Below are positions 1-6,950 of a stretch of DNA of 64,000 nucleotides, in pieces. Position 1 is the first letter of the stretch. The number at the start of each line of letters is the position of its first letter. Position numbers and translations under genes: made by a program. The notes under the pieces are model-generated. The model ran no database searches and was not told the origin of the DNA. It saw nothing but the letters and a program-made list of their open reading frames with translations. The DNA comes from Acidimicrobiia bacterium (GTDB taxonomy: Bacteria > Actinomycetota > Acidimicrobiia > Acidimicrobiales > Bin134). Where the stretch lies: positions 38,206-102,205 of the forward strand of contig JAJEGM010000012.1 in assembly GCA_022819825.1 (NCBI GenBank), given 5' to 3'.

Positions 1-550
1 TCGATCCCTTGCCGTTCACGGTGAGGCGCTGACGATCCAAATCGACGTCGCCCACTCGGATGGCGCACACCTCGCTGACCCGGAGGCCGCTGCCATAGAG
101 CAGTTCCAAGACCGCGACATCGCGTTGGCGCCGAGCGCTGCTGTCGTCGGCCAATGCAGCTCGTGGCTTGTCCAACAAGGCACCCAATTCCTCAGAGCGC
201 AGCACCCGCGGTAGATATCGCTCTTGAGATGGTGTCATCGCACCGATCGTGGGGTCGGCGGCCACCCGGCCAGTGCGTTCCGCCCAGCGAAAATAGCGGC
301 GTAGGGCACTGGCTTTTCGGGCCACCGTTTTCCGGGCGTAGCCCTCCGTGCTCAGGTAGGCCAGATACCTGCGGATCATGCGGAGGTCGACACTTTCAGG
401 ACCTGTTTCCCCCCCAGCAGCCGTGCTGGAGCTGACTTCAGTGTTTGCCAGCCAATTGGAGAACGCGGCGACTTCACGGCGGTACATCGCCGTGGTGTCT
501 TCGTTGACCGAAGCGGTCGACGCGGCAAAGGCGTCCAGATCCCACCCCAT
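1..550 (-). CDS. xerC: Tyrosine site-specific recombinase XerC (partial, C-terminus outside window)
   Basis: The first 183 codons are present; the rest lies beyond base 1. XerC/XerD recombinases resolve chromosome dimers at dif during division. The N-terminal SAM-like core-binding domain spans about residues 1-100. The catalytic domain begins near residue 115 and shows the motif LYGSGLRVSEV, which carries the first catalytic Arg (residue 157). The remaining Lys, HxxR, His and Tyr lie outside the window, so catalysis cannot be checked. The start is ATG at 550; an in-frame TTG sits directly upstream. It follows dprA with a 31-base gap on the same strand, a common actinobacterial arrangement. 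XerC rather than XerD is inferred from context, since a second, complete recombinase (51269-52201) sits in the usual xerD context. Confidence 0.9.
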   Translation of the reverse strand, partial: MGWDLDAFAASTASVNEDTTAMYRREVAAFSNWLANTEVSSSTAAGGETGPESVDLRMIRRYLAYLSTEGYARKTVARKASALRRYFRWAERTGRVAADPTIGAMTPSQERYLPRVLRSEELGALLDKPRAALADDSSARRQRDVAVLELLYGSGLRVSEVCAIRVGDVDLDRQRLTVNGKGS

Positions 551-581
551 CAACTCTCAAGACTACGGGTTCTTTGCTATC

Positions 582-1805
582 TCACCGAGGAATGCCCACC
601 CGCTCAATCCAACGTCCTGAGACTGCTATCCAACCTGCCGCCCGCAACTCCTCCACCGCTCCGGCCACTTGCACCATGGGCAAAGCAGTCCGACTCTTGA
701 TCTGCTCGGCATCCGCGGGCTGCCAGCCCAGTGCATCCAGCACCTGCCGGCCGATGGGACCGGGTTCGGGGCGGGAGTCCAAGCGGGATGTCTCCGCACC
801 GGACAAACCCAAGGCCAGCAGAACATCGTCGGCGTCGCGGCAAGGAGCGCAGCCGTCGGCCAACAGCTCTAGACATCCGCCTGATGCGGAACTGCGAACC
901 GGTCCGGGAACGGCCAAGACAGCCCGATCCCGGGCTGCGGCTTCGGCCACCGTGTGCATAGCTCCTCCAGAGGCATGGGACTCCACCACCACAACCACAT
1001 CGGCGAGGGCGGCAATGATGCGATTGCGAGCCGGAAACCGCCATCGTTCGGGCGGTGCTCCCACTGGCGCCTCCCCCAACAGCACACCCTGCTCGGCCAC
1101 CACCCGCCAAAGGGCTCGGTTGCGCTCGGGGTATACCCTGTCGAGACCGTTTCCCACCACCGCGATGGGTGGAGCAGCTTTGGCCTCCAGAACGCCGGCA
1201 TGGGCGGCAGCATCGATGCCCAAGGCCAAACCAGAGACGACGCCCACACCGGCTGAGGCCAAGTCTCGGCCCAATTCAAACGCCACATCGCTGCCATAGC
1301 GGGTACATCGGCGAGTGCCGACGATGGCCACGCGGGGACCGTCAACCACCTGGGGATCGCCAGTGTGGAACACGACCGCGGGCGGGTCTATGTCCCAAGA
1401 CAAAGCGGACGGATATCCGGGAGTGCCCAAGGCAGCCACCCCCACGCCGTGCTTTCGGTGTTGTGCCCACAACTGGGCCACATCGAGACCAGCAGCGGTG
1501 CGGTGCCACTGCTCGTACAGTTCCCGTTTGCCGGCCACCCGCAACAGCTCAGGAGGTGGCGATCCCAGCAGTCGGGCCCACACTTCGGCCGGGCTTCCCG
1601 CAGACAGCAGCGCCCGCAGTCGGGCCGGTCCCACTGCGGGCAGAGAGGCCAAGGCCACAAGCCATGCCTCTACCGGCAACTCTCCGGCACCCTCGGCAAT
1701 GTCCTCCGCGGCGAAGTCCTCCGCGGCCAGGTGCCCACTGGTGGGCATCGGCGAGTCACCAGGGGTCACCGACCCAATGCTCGACAAGGCTCGGTCACCG
1801 GGCAT
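582..1805 (-). CDS. dprA: DNA-processing protein DprA
   Basis: DprA/Smf loads RecA onto incoming single-stranded DNA during transformation. The protein has about 407 residues. It shows the extended Rossmann-fold signature with GTRRCTRYGSDVA, SGLALGIDAAAH, GNGLDRVYPERN, FPARNRIIAALAD and ESHASGGAMHT in the family order. A C-terminal winged-helix (DML1-like) segment follows, about residues 340-405. ATG at 1805 was chosen because a GGAG sits 8 bases upstream; a TTG at 1811 is the longer alternative. The start lies inside the last codons of comM, so the two are translationally coupled. The trio comM-dprA-xerC is conserved in actinobacteria. No other competence genes are visible here. Confidence 0.93.
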   Translation of the reverse strand: MPGDRALSSIGSVTPGDSPMPTSGHLAAEDFAAEDIAEGAGELPVEAWLVALASLPAVGPARLRALLSAGSPAEVWARLLGSPPPELLRVAGKRELYEQWHRTAAGLDVAQLWAQHRKHGVGVAALGTPGYPSALSWDIDPPAVVFHTGDPQVVDGPRVAIVGTRRCTRYGSDVAFELGRDLASAGVGVVSGLALGIDAAAHAGVLEAKAAPPIAVVGNGLDRVYPERNRALWRVVAEQGVLLGEAPVGAPPERWRFPARNRIIAALADVVVVVESHASGGAMHTVAEAAARDRAVLAVPGPVRSSASGGCLELLADGCAPCRDADDVLLALGLSGAETSRLDSRPEPGPIGRQVLDALGWQPADAEQIKSRTALPMVQVAGAVEELRAAGWIAVSGRWIERVGIPR

Positions 1806-3327
1806 TGGCAAGACTCCAGGGATCGTGGGCCACGGTGACCGGTTCGGTGCGCATGAACAGCGCCTGCGCCACGATGCCCCCAGTGAGCGGGGGTTCCTGC
1901 CCAGCCAAGTCGGCCATGGTCAGGGCGACCCGCCGGACCCGCTGGAACCCTCGAGCGGTGAGACGGCCATCTGCGATGGCGTTGCTGAACAGGCCTTTGG
2001 CCTCTGGGTCGAGCGGAGCGAACTCTTCCAAGGCGTCGTCGGGCAATTCGCTGTTGGATGCCACCCCGCGGTCGCGCGCAACCACTCGGACCCGGTCCAC
2101 CCTGGCCCTCACCTCGGCCGAAGACTCCCCTGGTGGCGCGTCGAACAGGTCGCTGACCTCCGGCCGGCCGACATGGATTCTCAGGTCGAAGCGGTCCAGC
2201 AACGGCCCGCTCAACCGCCGGGCATAGCGCAATCGGGCCAGGGGCGTACACCGGCACATGCCGGGCTGTCCCAGTTCCCCGCACGGGCACGGGTTCATCG
2301 CCCCCACTAGAAGGAATCGAGCAGGAAACGACGCCACCGCCGCGGCGCGGTTGACTCGGATGACCCCTTCCTCGAGGGGCTGGCGCAGCGCATCCAGAGC
2401 CTGGGGACCGAACTCTCCCATCTCATCCAAGAACAGCACGCCGCCATGGGCGCAGCTGATGGCACCGGGGCGAAGCATCCTGCTCCCGCCCCCTACCAAG
2501 GCGATCATTGAAGCAGAGTGATGGGGCGCTTGCCAGGGAGCTCGCCGTATCAGTCCCGAGGAGGGCAGGTTCAATCCGACGGCCGAGTGCACCATGGTGG
2601 CTTCGATGGCAGTGGCCTCGTCTAACGGCGGCAGAAGTCCGGGAAGCCGCCGGGCCAACATCGTCTTGCCTGCGCCCGGAGGACCGATCATCAACAGGTG
2701 ATGTCCGCCTGCCGCGGCCACTTCCAAGCCCAAGCGCGCCATGTGCTGACCTCTCACGTCAGCCAGGTCTGCGATTTCATCCAGCGGATTCGCCGACCCC
2801 GGCTCGGGTGGATCAGGCCATGCTTCTTCTCCTCGGATTGCCGAGATGAGCTCGCTAAGGGTGGCCGGCGACCGGATCACCGGACCTTTGGCCAAGGCAG
2901 CCTCTGCGGCGCTCTCGGGAGCGACTACCACTTTGGCAGTATTCAAACAGCGAACTTGGGGCAGTACCCCGGGTACCGCTCGAAGCCTGCCATCGAGCCC
3001 CAGTTCGGCCAGGAAGGCCGTGTCGGCCAAGCTTTCAGCAGAAAGCTGTTCATCGGCCACCAACACCCCCATGGCGATGGCCAGATCAAGCCCAGGACCT
3101 TCTTTGCGGATCCCCGAAGGGGCCAAGTTGACGGTTATCCGCCCCGGTGGCCAATTGACCCCGCTGGAGAGCAGGGCAGCTCGAACCCGATCACGAGCCT
3201 CCCGACAAGCGGCATCGGGCAGGCCCACCACGGTGAACGTCGGGAGGCCCATAGAGACATGGACCTCCACCGAAACCGGATGTCCGGTGATTCCGGCGAG
3301 GACAGAGGCGGGAATGGTGGCAAGCAC
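1795..3327 (-). CDS. comM: ComM-type Mg chelatase-like AAA+ ATPase
   Basis: ComM is a hexameric helicase that promotes branch migration during natural transformation. The N-terminal ComM domain contains VEVHVSMGLPTFTVVGLPDAA. The AAA+ core has Walker A GPPGAGKTMLARRLPGLLP and Walker B VLFLDEMGEFG, and a Mg-chelatase C-terminal domain follows. GTG at 3327 gives an N-terminus (MLATIPASV) that matches the family; an in-frame GTG at 3390 with a GGGAG upstream would add 21 residues without family similarity. The stop overlaps the start of dprA. Length is about 510 residues, as expected. Confidence 0.93.
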   Translation of the reverse strand: MLATIPASVLAGITGHPVSVEVHVSMGLPTFTVVGLPDAACREARDRVRAALLSSGVNWPPGRITVNLAPSGIRKEGPGLDLAIAMGVLVADEQLSAESLADTAFLAELGLDGRLRAVPGVLPQVRCLNTAKVVVAPESAAEAALAKGPVIRSPATLSELISAIRGEEAWPDPPEPGSANPLDEIADLADVRGQHMARLGLEVAAAGGHHLLMIGPPGAGKTMLARRLPGLLPPLDEATAIEATMVHSAVGLNLPSSGLIRRAPWQAPHHSASMIALVGGGSRMLRPGAISCAHGGVLFLDEMGEFGPQALDALRQPLEEGVIRVNRAAAVASFPARFLLVGAMNPCPCGELGQPGMCRCTPLARLRYARRLSGPLLDRFDLRIHVGRPEVSDLFDAPPGESSAEVRARVDRVRVVARDRGVASNSELPDDALEEFAPLDPEAKGLFSNAIADGRLTARGFQRVRRVALTMADLAGQEPPLTGGIVAQALFMRTEPVTVAHDPWSLANAR

Positions 3328-3462
3328 TTTCGGTGCTTTCTCGAGGACGATTCCTCGTGCCGGGAAGGTGGCCCGAAGCGCTGGCCACACGCGCTCCCAC
3401 GACCATACCGGCTTGGGGTGACAACTGCTCCCTCTCGACAGGGGCGAGGGGTCGAAAACCTC

Positions 3463-3828
3463 TCAGAGGACTTCGTTGATGTAGCGGAGCACCGCGTCGA
3501 TCTCGCCAGCAGTCAAGAGCCCGCCGAAGGCGGGCATGCGATCGCGGCCCTCCGACACCACTGCGACCGCGTCGCCAGGGTCGGGATACGCCTGCAACAG
3601 CCGGCCTCCGGTCAACTGCGGACCATTGCGAGTACCACCCCCAGAGGCGCCATGACATGACGAGCAGCGATCGCTGTACACCGAACGGCCCTCAACCAAG
3701 ACAGGGTCGGGAGTTCCATCTGGCCCCGCCTCTACTTCAGGTGAAGTGCCCGACGCGCAGCCCGCGGCAATGGCAATGCACAGCGATAGTGCAGCCAACC
3801 GGAAACCACGAACTTCCCTGTCTTCCAC
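3463..3828 (-). CDS. Lipoprotein c-type cytochrome (small, mono-haem)
   Basis: A 121-residue exported electron-transfer protein. The start GTG at 3828 gives a short basic N-region, a hydrophobic stretch and a lipobox ending IAAGC, so it is probably a lipid-anchored secreted protein. The haem attachment motif CSSCH is present, and a downstream Met in RMPAFGG may be the sixth ligand. The C-terminal helix (GEIDAVLRYINEVL) is typical of cytochrome c class I (COG2010 type). Starts at 3852 (ATG) or 3885 (GTG) are possible, but the putative -10 box at 3836-3841 lies exactly 7 bases before 3828. It sits between comM and yraN, where related genomes often carry rnhB. Its redox partner is unknown. Confidence 0.82.
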   Translation of the reverse strand: MEDREVRGFRLAALSLCIAIAAGCASGTSPEVEAGPDGTPDPVLVEGRSVYSDRCSSCHGASGGGTRNGPQLTGGRLLQAYPDPGDAVAVVSEGRDRMPAFGGLLTAGEIDAVLRYINEVL

Positions 3829-3835
3829 CCTGGGG

Positions 3836-3843
3836 ACGATACT
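3836..3843. promoter_or_regulatory. Overlapping divergent -10 boxes (bidirectional leaderless promoter)
   Basis: On the minus strand the hexamer TATCGT (3836-3841) ends 7 bases before the GTG of the cytochrome gene. On the plus strand GATACT (3838-3843) ends 7 bases before the ATG of the small membrane ORF at 3851. The boxes overlap by four bases, as in bidirectional promoters that share a symmetric -10. No clear -35 is seen on either side. Inference from pattern only. Confidence 0.45.
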
Positions 3844-3850
3844 GAGGGTC

Positions 3851-3961
3851 ATGGGCTTCGACCCCACACGAAAGCAGCGACGCACCCGGTTCGACTACTG
3901 GTATGTGGCCGTCGGGCTGTTGGTTTGCATCGGGCTGATTTTGTGGGCCGTGCTGGGATGA
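3851..3961 (+). CDS. Small single-pass membrane protein (36 aa)
   Basis: A short ORF running against the surrounding minus-strand genes. It encodes a basic N-terminus (TRKQRRTRFDYW) followed by one hydrophobic segment of about 18 residues (VAVGLLVCIGLILWAVLG) reaching the C-terminus. A GAGGGT lies 4-9 bases before the ATG and a GATACT -10-like box lies 7 bases before it. It is divergent from the cytochrome and converges on yraN with 7 bases between stops. The composition is what one expects of a real micro-membrane protein, but conservation cannot be judged here. Function unknown. Confidence 0.5.
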   Translation: MGFDPTRKQRRTRFDYWYVAVGLLVCIGLILWAVLG

Positions 3962-3968
3962 GGCTGGA

Positions 3969-4313
3969 TTAGAACGCCCCTTCGATCACCCGCAGCTCGC
4001 GGCCCATTACTTCGGCAACGTCGAATCGAAGCTGCACCGGTCCCGAGCGCTCCTGCTCGGACAGCCACTGGACAGCCAACCGGCGTATCCGCCGCTGCTT
4101 CTGCCATCCGACAGCCTCGGCGGGAGAGCCGAAGGCCAGCGACGACCGGGTCTTGACCTCGCACACGGCAACAATCGGCCCCCGCCTCACGATCACATCC
4201 AACTCTCCGTGTCGACACCGCCAGTTGCGCTCGAGAACCTCGAACCCATGGCGGCGATACCATCGAGCCACGCGGTCTTCGCCCCAGCGACCCAGCGCCT
4301 GTCGGTATGCCAT
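3969..4313 (-). CDS. YraN family (UPF0102) nuclease-like protein
   Basis: A 114-residue protein of the UPF0102/YraN family, which has a restriction-endonuclease-like fold. The signatures are GRWGEDRVARWYRRHGFEVL at the N-terminus, then GELDVIVRRG and VCEVKTRSS, giving the E, D and ExK residues of a PD-(D/E)xK site. The biological role is poorly defined; Holliday-junction-related functions have been proposed. It lies between rplS and the cytochrome. A TAGCGT hexamer 6 bases before the ATG suggests its own leaderless promoter. Confidence 0.9.
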   Translation of the reverse strand: MAYRQALGRWGEDRVARWYRRHGFEVLERNWRCRHGELDVIVRRGPIVAVCEVKTRSSLAFGSPAEAVGWQKQRRIRRLAVQWLSEQERSGPVQLRFDVAEVMGRELRVIEGAF

Positions 4314-4319
4314 GCCCCC

Positions 4320-4325
4320 ACGCTA
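4320..4325 (-). promoter_or_regulatory. Putative leaderless -10 box of yraN
   Basis: TAGCGT on the minus strand matches the actinobacterial TANNNT -10 consensus and ends 6 bases before the ATG at 4313, so the transcript would begin at or next to the start codon. The intervening GGGGGC could alternatively act as a ribosome binding site. Confidence 0.4.
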
Positions 4326-4358
4326 GGAGGCAGGTGTGACAGTTGGATCGGAGGGGTG

Positions 4359-4703
4359 CTAGAAGCGCTTCTCCTTGACCCGGGCGGCCCGGCCGATGCG
4401 ATCGCGCAGGTAGTAGAGCTTGGCCCGGCGCACATCGCCCCGGGTGCCGATCTCGATCTTGGCAATGATGGGTGAGTGAACGGGGAATGTGCGCTCCACT
4501 CCCACGCCGAAGCTCACCTTTCGAACGGTGAAGGTCTCCCGGATTCCGCTGCCCTGTCGCCGGATGACCACTCCCTCGAATATCTGGACTCGCTCGCGGT
4601 TGCCCTCCACCACCCGGACATGCACTTTGACTGTGTCGCCGGAACTGAATTCGGGAATGTCGGAGCGTCTTGTGTCGCGATCGACGATGTCGGTGGGATT
4701 CAT
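4359..4703 (-). CDS. rplS: 50S ribosomal protein L19
   Basis: bL19, at the 30S-50S interface. The 114 residues cover the full family: [20 protein letters not shown] near the N-terminus, [16 protein letters not shown], and the C-terminal [20 protein letters not shown]. An AAGAGG lies 7 bases before the ATG. It follows trmD with a 73-base leader that contains a hairpin and a TATGAT box, so some independent control from the trmD operon is likely. In related genomes lepB and rnhB follow; here neither does. Confidence 0.98.
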   Translation of the reverse strand: MNPTDIVDRDTRRSDIPEFSSGDTVKVHVRVVEGNRERVQIFEGVVIRRQGSGIRETFTVRKVSFGVGVERTFPVHSPIIAKIEIGTRGDVRRAKLYYLRDRIGRAARVKEKRF

Positions 4704-4727
4704 GGCACGCCTCTTGTGAGTACTTCA

Positions 4728-4752
4728 GCGCCCATCTCAAGCTTTGGGGCGC
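4728..4752 (-). other. Hairpin in the rplS leader
   Basis: A perfect 6-bp inverted repeat (GCGCCC / GGGCGC) with a 13-base loop lies between the trmD stop and the rplS start, 25 bases upstream of the rplS ATG. A TATGAT -10-like hexamer sits just upstream on the minus strand (4761-4766). It could act as an attenuator or as a leader bound by a ribosomal protein. No T-tract follows, so it is not a classical terminator. Confidence 0.35.
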
Positions 4753-4776
4753 AAGAGAAAATCATACCCGCCTTGA

Positions 4777-5499
4777 TCAAGCGAGGCCGAACTCTTCCAA
4801 AAGCGCCTGCTCCGCGTCGGTCAAACCACCACGGGCAACAATCAGGTCTGGCCGCATGGCCACCGTTCGGGCCAGAGACTGCGCTTTCCGCCAGCGGTCC
4901 ACGCGACCGTGATCTCCCGACCGCAGCACTTCGGGCACCGTCCAGCCCCGAAACTCAGCAGGCCGGGTGTAGTGGGGGTACTCCAACAGGCCATCGCTGA
5001 ACGACTCGTCGGCGGCCGACATCTCGTTGCCCAGAACGCCGGGAACCAGCCGGCCCACCGCCTCGATGACCGCCATCGCCCCGACTTCGCCGCCGGCCAG
5101 CACGAAGTCTCCCAAGGACAGCTCCCCGTCCACGAGGTGGTCCCGAACTCTCTGGTCTACCCCCTCATAGCGACCACATAGCAGCGAGAAACCGCCCCCA
5201 GAGACCAGCTCCTGGGCGACGACCTGGTCAAACCGCCGTCCAGCCGGCCCCAGAAGTAACAAGGGTCTAGGCGGGCTGGCCAGCTCTACCGAGTTGAACA
5301 GGGGCTCCGGCATCATCACCATCCCCGCACCGCCGCCGAAGGGGGAATCGTCAACCGAGCGGTGGGGATCGCCCGCACCCGCTCTGAGGTCATGAACACG
5401 CACTTCAAGCCGACCCTGATCCACCGCCCTCCCGATCACTCCGTAGCCCAAGAACACCTCGAACATTGACGGGAAGATGGTGAAAACGTCGACTCTCAT
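4777..5499 (-). CDS. trmD: tRNA (guanine-N1)-methyltransferase TrmD
   Basis: TrmD methylates G37 of tRNAs reading CNN codons, using S-adenosylmethionine bound in a trefoil knot. The N-terminal segment MRVDVFTIFPSMFEVFLGYG and the motifs DDSPFGGGAGMVMMPEPL, LCGRYEGVDQRV and LSLGDFVLAGGE are characteristic. The length of 240 residues is normal. The ATG overlaps the rimM stop as ATGA, so the two are translationally coupled in the rpsP-KH-rimM-trmD operon. Confidence 0.98.
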   Translation of the reverse strand: MRVDVFTIFPSMFEVFLGYGVIGRAVDQGRLEVRVHDLRAGAGDPHRSVDDSPFGGGAGMVMMPEPLFNSVELASPPRPLLLLGPAGRRFDQVVAQELVSGGGFSLLCGRYEGVDQRVRDHLVDGELSLGDFVLAGGEVGAMAVIEAVGRLVPGVLGNEMSAADESFSDGLLEYPHYTRPAEFRGWTVPEVLRSGDHGRVDRWRKAQSLARTVAMRPDLIVARGGLTDAEQALLEEFGLA

Positions 5500-6008
5500 G
5501 TCTCGTCGAACAAACCGTCTGGCCCATCAACAATCAATCGATCCCCGGTTTGCTCCAGCAAGAAGGTGAGGGGTACCAAAGCACCGGACTCCAAAACCAG
5601 CAGGTCGCTGGCCGGATTGGCTTGCACTGCTTCAACCCGGCCTCGCTCTGTACCGTCGGTTTCGCACACTGTCATGCCAATCAGCTCATGGACCCATAGC
5701 TCATCGGGATCGGATATGGGCTCCGCCTTCAGCAGTAGGCCTCGCAAGGTCTCAGCGGTACTCCGGTCGCTGATCTCGGAGAACTGCACAATCCAGCGCT
5801 GCTGAAAGGGCCGGGCCTCTGCCACGGTGAGCTCACCGAAGTCAGCGCAGAGCACGGCCCCGACTTCCAGTCGCTCAAGGCGGTTGGTCCACAACGTGAC
5901 CACGACCTCTCCCCGGATTCCATGAGCCCGGTCGACGCGGCCGATCTCCAGCAGAAGGGGTGCCTGGGGACGGTCAGTCGACGAATTCGACGTCGATGGG
6001 GCTGCCAT
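5496..6008 (-). CDS. rimM: Ribosome maturation factor RimM
   Basis: RimM assists assembly of the 30S head through binding to S19. The N-terminal barrel has EIGRVDRAHGIRGEVVVTLW, and the PRC-barrel half follows with LWVHELIGMTVCETDG. The length of 170 residues is normal. The only usable start is the ATG at 6008, which lies 35 bases inside the KH-protein gene; no later ATG, GTG or TTG precedes the conserved region. Its stop forms ATGA with trmD. Confidence 0.95.
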   Translation of the reverse strand: MAAPSTSNSSTDRPQAPLLLEIGRVDRAHGIRGEVVVTLWTNRLERLEVGAVLCADFGELTVAEARPFQQRWIVQFSEISDRSTAETLRGLLLKAEPISDPDELWVHELIGMTVCETDGTERGRVEAVQANPASDLLVLESGALVPLTFLLEQTGDRLIVDGPDGLFDET

Positions 6009-6324
6009 CTTTGCTGGCCGCGGCCCGCACGATGGTTCGAATGGAGTTGGCCACCCGGCCCCTGCGACCGATGACCCGGCCCATGTCCCCCTCGGCCACT
6101 GTGACCTCCAGCGAGACCGAACCCTGTCGTTCGACTACTTCCACTTCAACATCGTCGGGGTTCTCCACCACCGACTTGACCAGGAATTCCAGAACGGTTC
6201 GAGCAGTGGGGACTTCGATGGTGTTGATGTCGCCATCGTCATCGAAATCATCATCCTCGTAATCGTCGCGGTAGTCGTCGTCCTCGTAGTCCTGGTCTTC
6301 GGCACCAAAGTCGGTGTCGCTCAC
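5974..6324 (-). CDS. khpA: KH-domain RNA-binding protein (KhpA type) with acidic N-terminal tail
   Basis: A small RNA-binding protein that commonly sits between rpsP and rimM in actinobacteria and Bacillota; KhpA pairs with KhpB/Jag to bind RNA and influence cell elongation. The KH domain, about residues 38-116, contains the GxxG loop in GRVIGRRGRVANSIRTIVRA. About 35 residues before it form an Asp/Glu/Tyr-rich tail that is absent from classical KhpA of about 80 residues. The GTG start overlaps the rpsP stop as GTGA. Confidence 0.92.
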   Translation of the reverse strand: MSDTDFGAEDQDYEDDDYRDDYEDDDFDDDGDINTIEVPTARTVLEFLVKSVVENPDDVEVEVVERQGSVSLEVTVAEGDMGRVIGRRGRVANSIRTIVRAAASKDGSPIDVEFVD

Positions 6325-6812
6325 AATTCACCGTCCTCGGTTTTTTCGGCGTCCTGTTCAGAGTCTTCGGCTGATTCGGCCTCCGATGCAGTGTCATCTG
6401 CATCCACCGATTCGGTCTCAGAATCCTCAGCCGCCTCCACTGGCTCGACCTCTGATGCAGCCTCAGCGGGCTCGGCTTCAGCGGGTGCAGCTTCAGAATC
6501 CTCCGCCGATGCGGCCTTCGTCACTGTCGTAGGAGCAACCTTCGCCGGTCCGGCTTCACCGGTGAACTCTTCCCACGCGCCGGAGATGACCAGCAGCTTC
6601 TGCACCCGCTCGCTGGGTTGAGCGCCATGGCGAAGCCAGTGCAATGCCCGCTCATTGTCGATCTCAACCAAGGACGGCTCTTGGCGGGGGTTATAGGTGC
6701 CCACAATCTCGATAAATCGCCCGTTGCGGGCTTTGCGGGAATCGGCGGCCACCACACGGTACGTGGGCTGCTTCTTCTTGCCCATCCGCATCAGCCGGAG
6801 TCTTACTGCCAC
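6321..6812 (-). CDS. rpsP: 30S ribosomal protein S16 with long acidic C-terminal extension
   Basis: bS16 stabilises the 5' domain of 16S rRNA. The ribosomal part covers about residues 1-90: VRLRLMRMGKKKQPTYRVV, then SRKARNGRFIEIVGTYNPRQ and a C-terminal PSERVQKLL. About 70 further residues are rich in Glu, Ala, Ser and Asp with no hydrophobic core. Actinobacterial S16 proteins often carry extensions, but this one is strongly acidic. GTG start at 6812. First gene of the rpsP-khpA-rimM-trmD operon. Confidence 0.97.
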   Translation of the reverse strand: MAVRLRLMRMGKKKQPTYRVVAADSRKARNGRFIEIVGTYNPRQEPSLVEIDNERALHWLRHGAQPSERVQKLLVISGAWEEFTGEAGPAKVAPTTVTKAASAEDSEAAPAEAEPAEAASEVEPVEAAEDSETESVDADDTASEAESAEDSEQDAEKTEDGEL

Positions 6813-6950
6813 AAGTCGGTCAGCCCTTCTGTCTTCCTGGGTCCATTGGGCGTCCTGAGCCCGATTGTCCCGTCATCAGTGCCAGTGCAAGCACGAACCG
6901 GCGCCGACCGCCGGAATGGGAAAACTCTACCCGCCGAAAATCTCTATGGG

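Noticed and set aside
6813..6950. SRP RNA gene in the rpsP-ffh gap
   Set aside because: No GGAA-tetraloop hairpin or conserved 4.5S core could be found.
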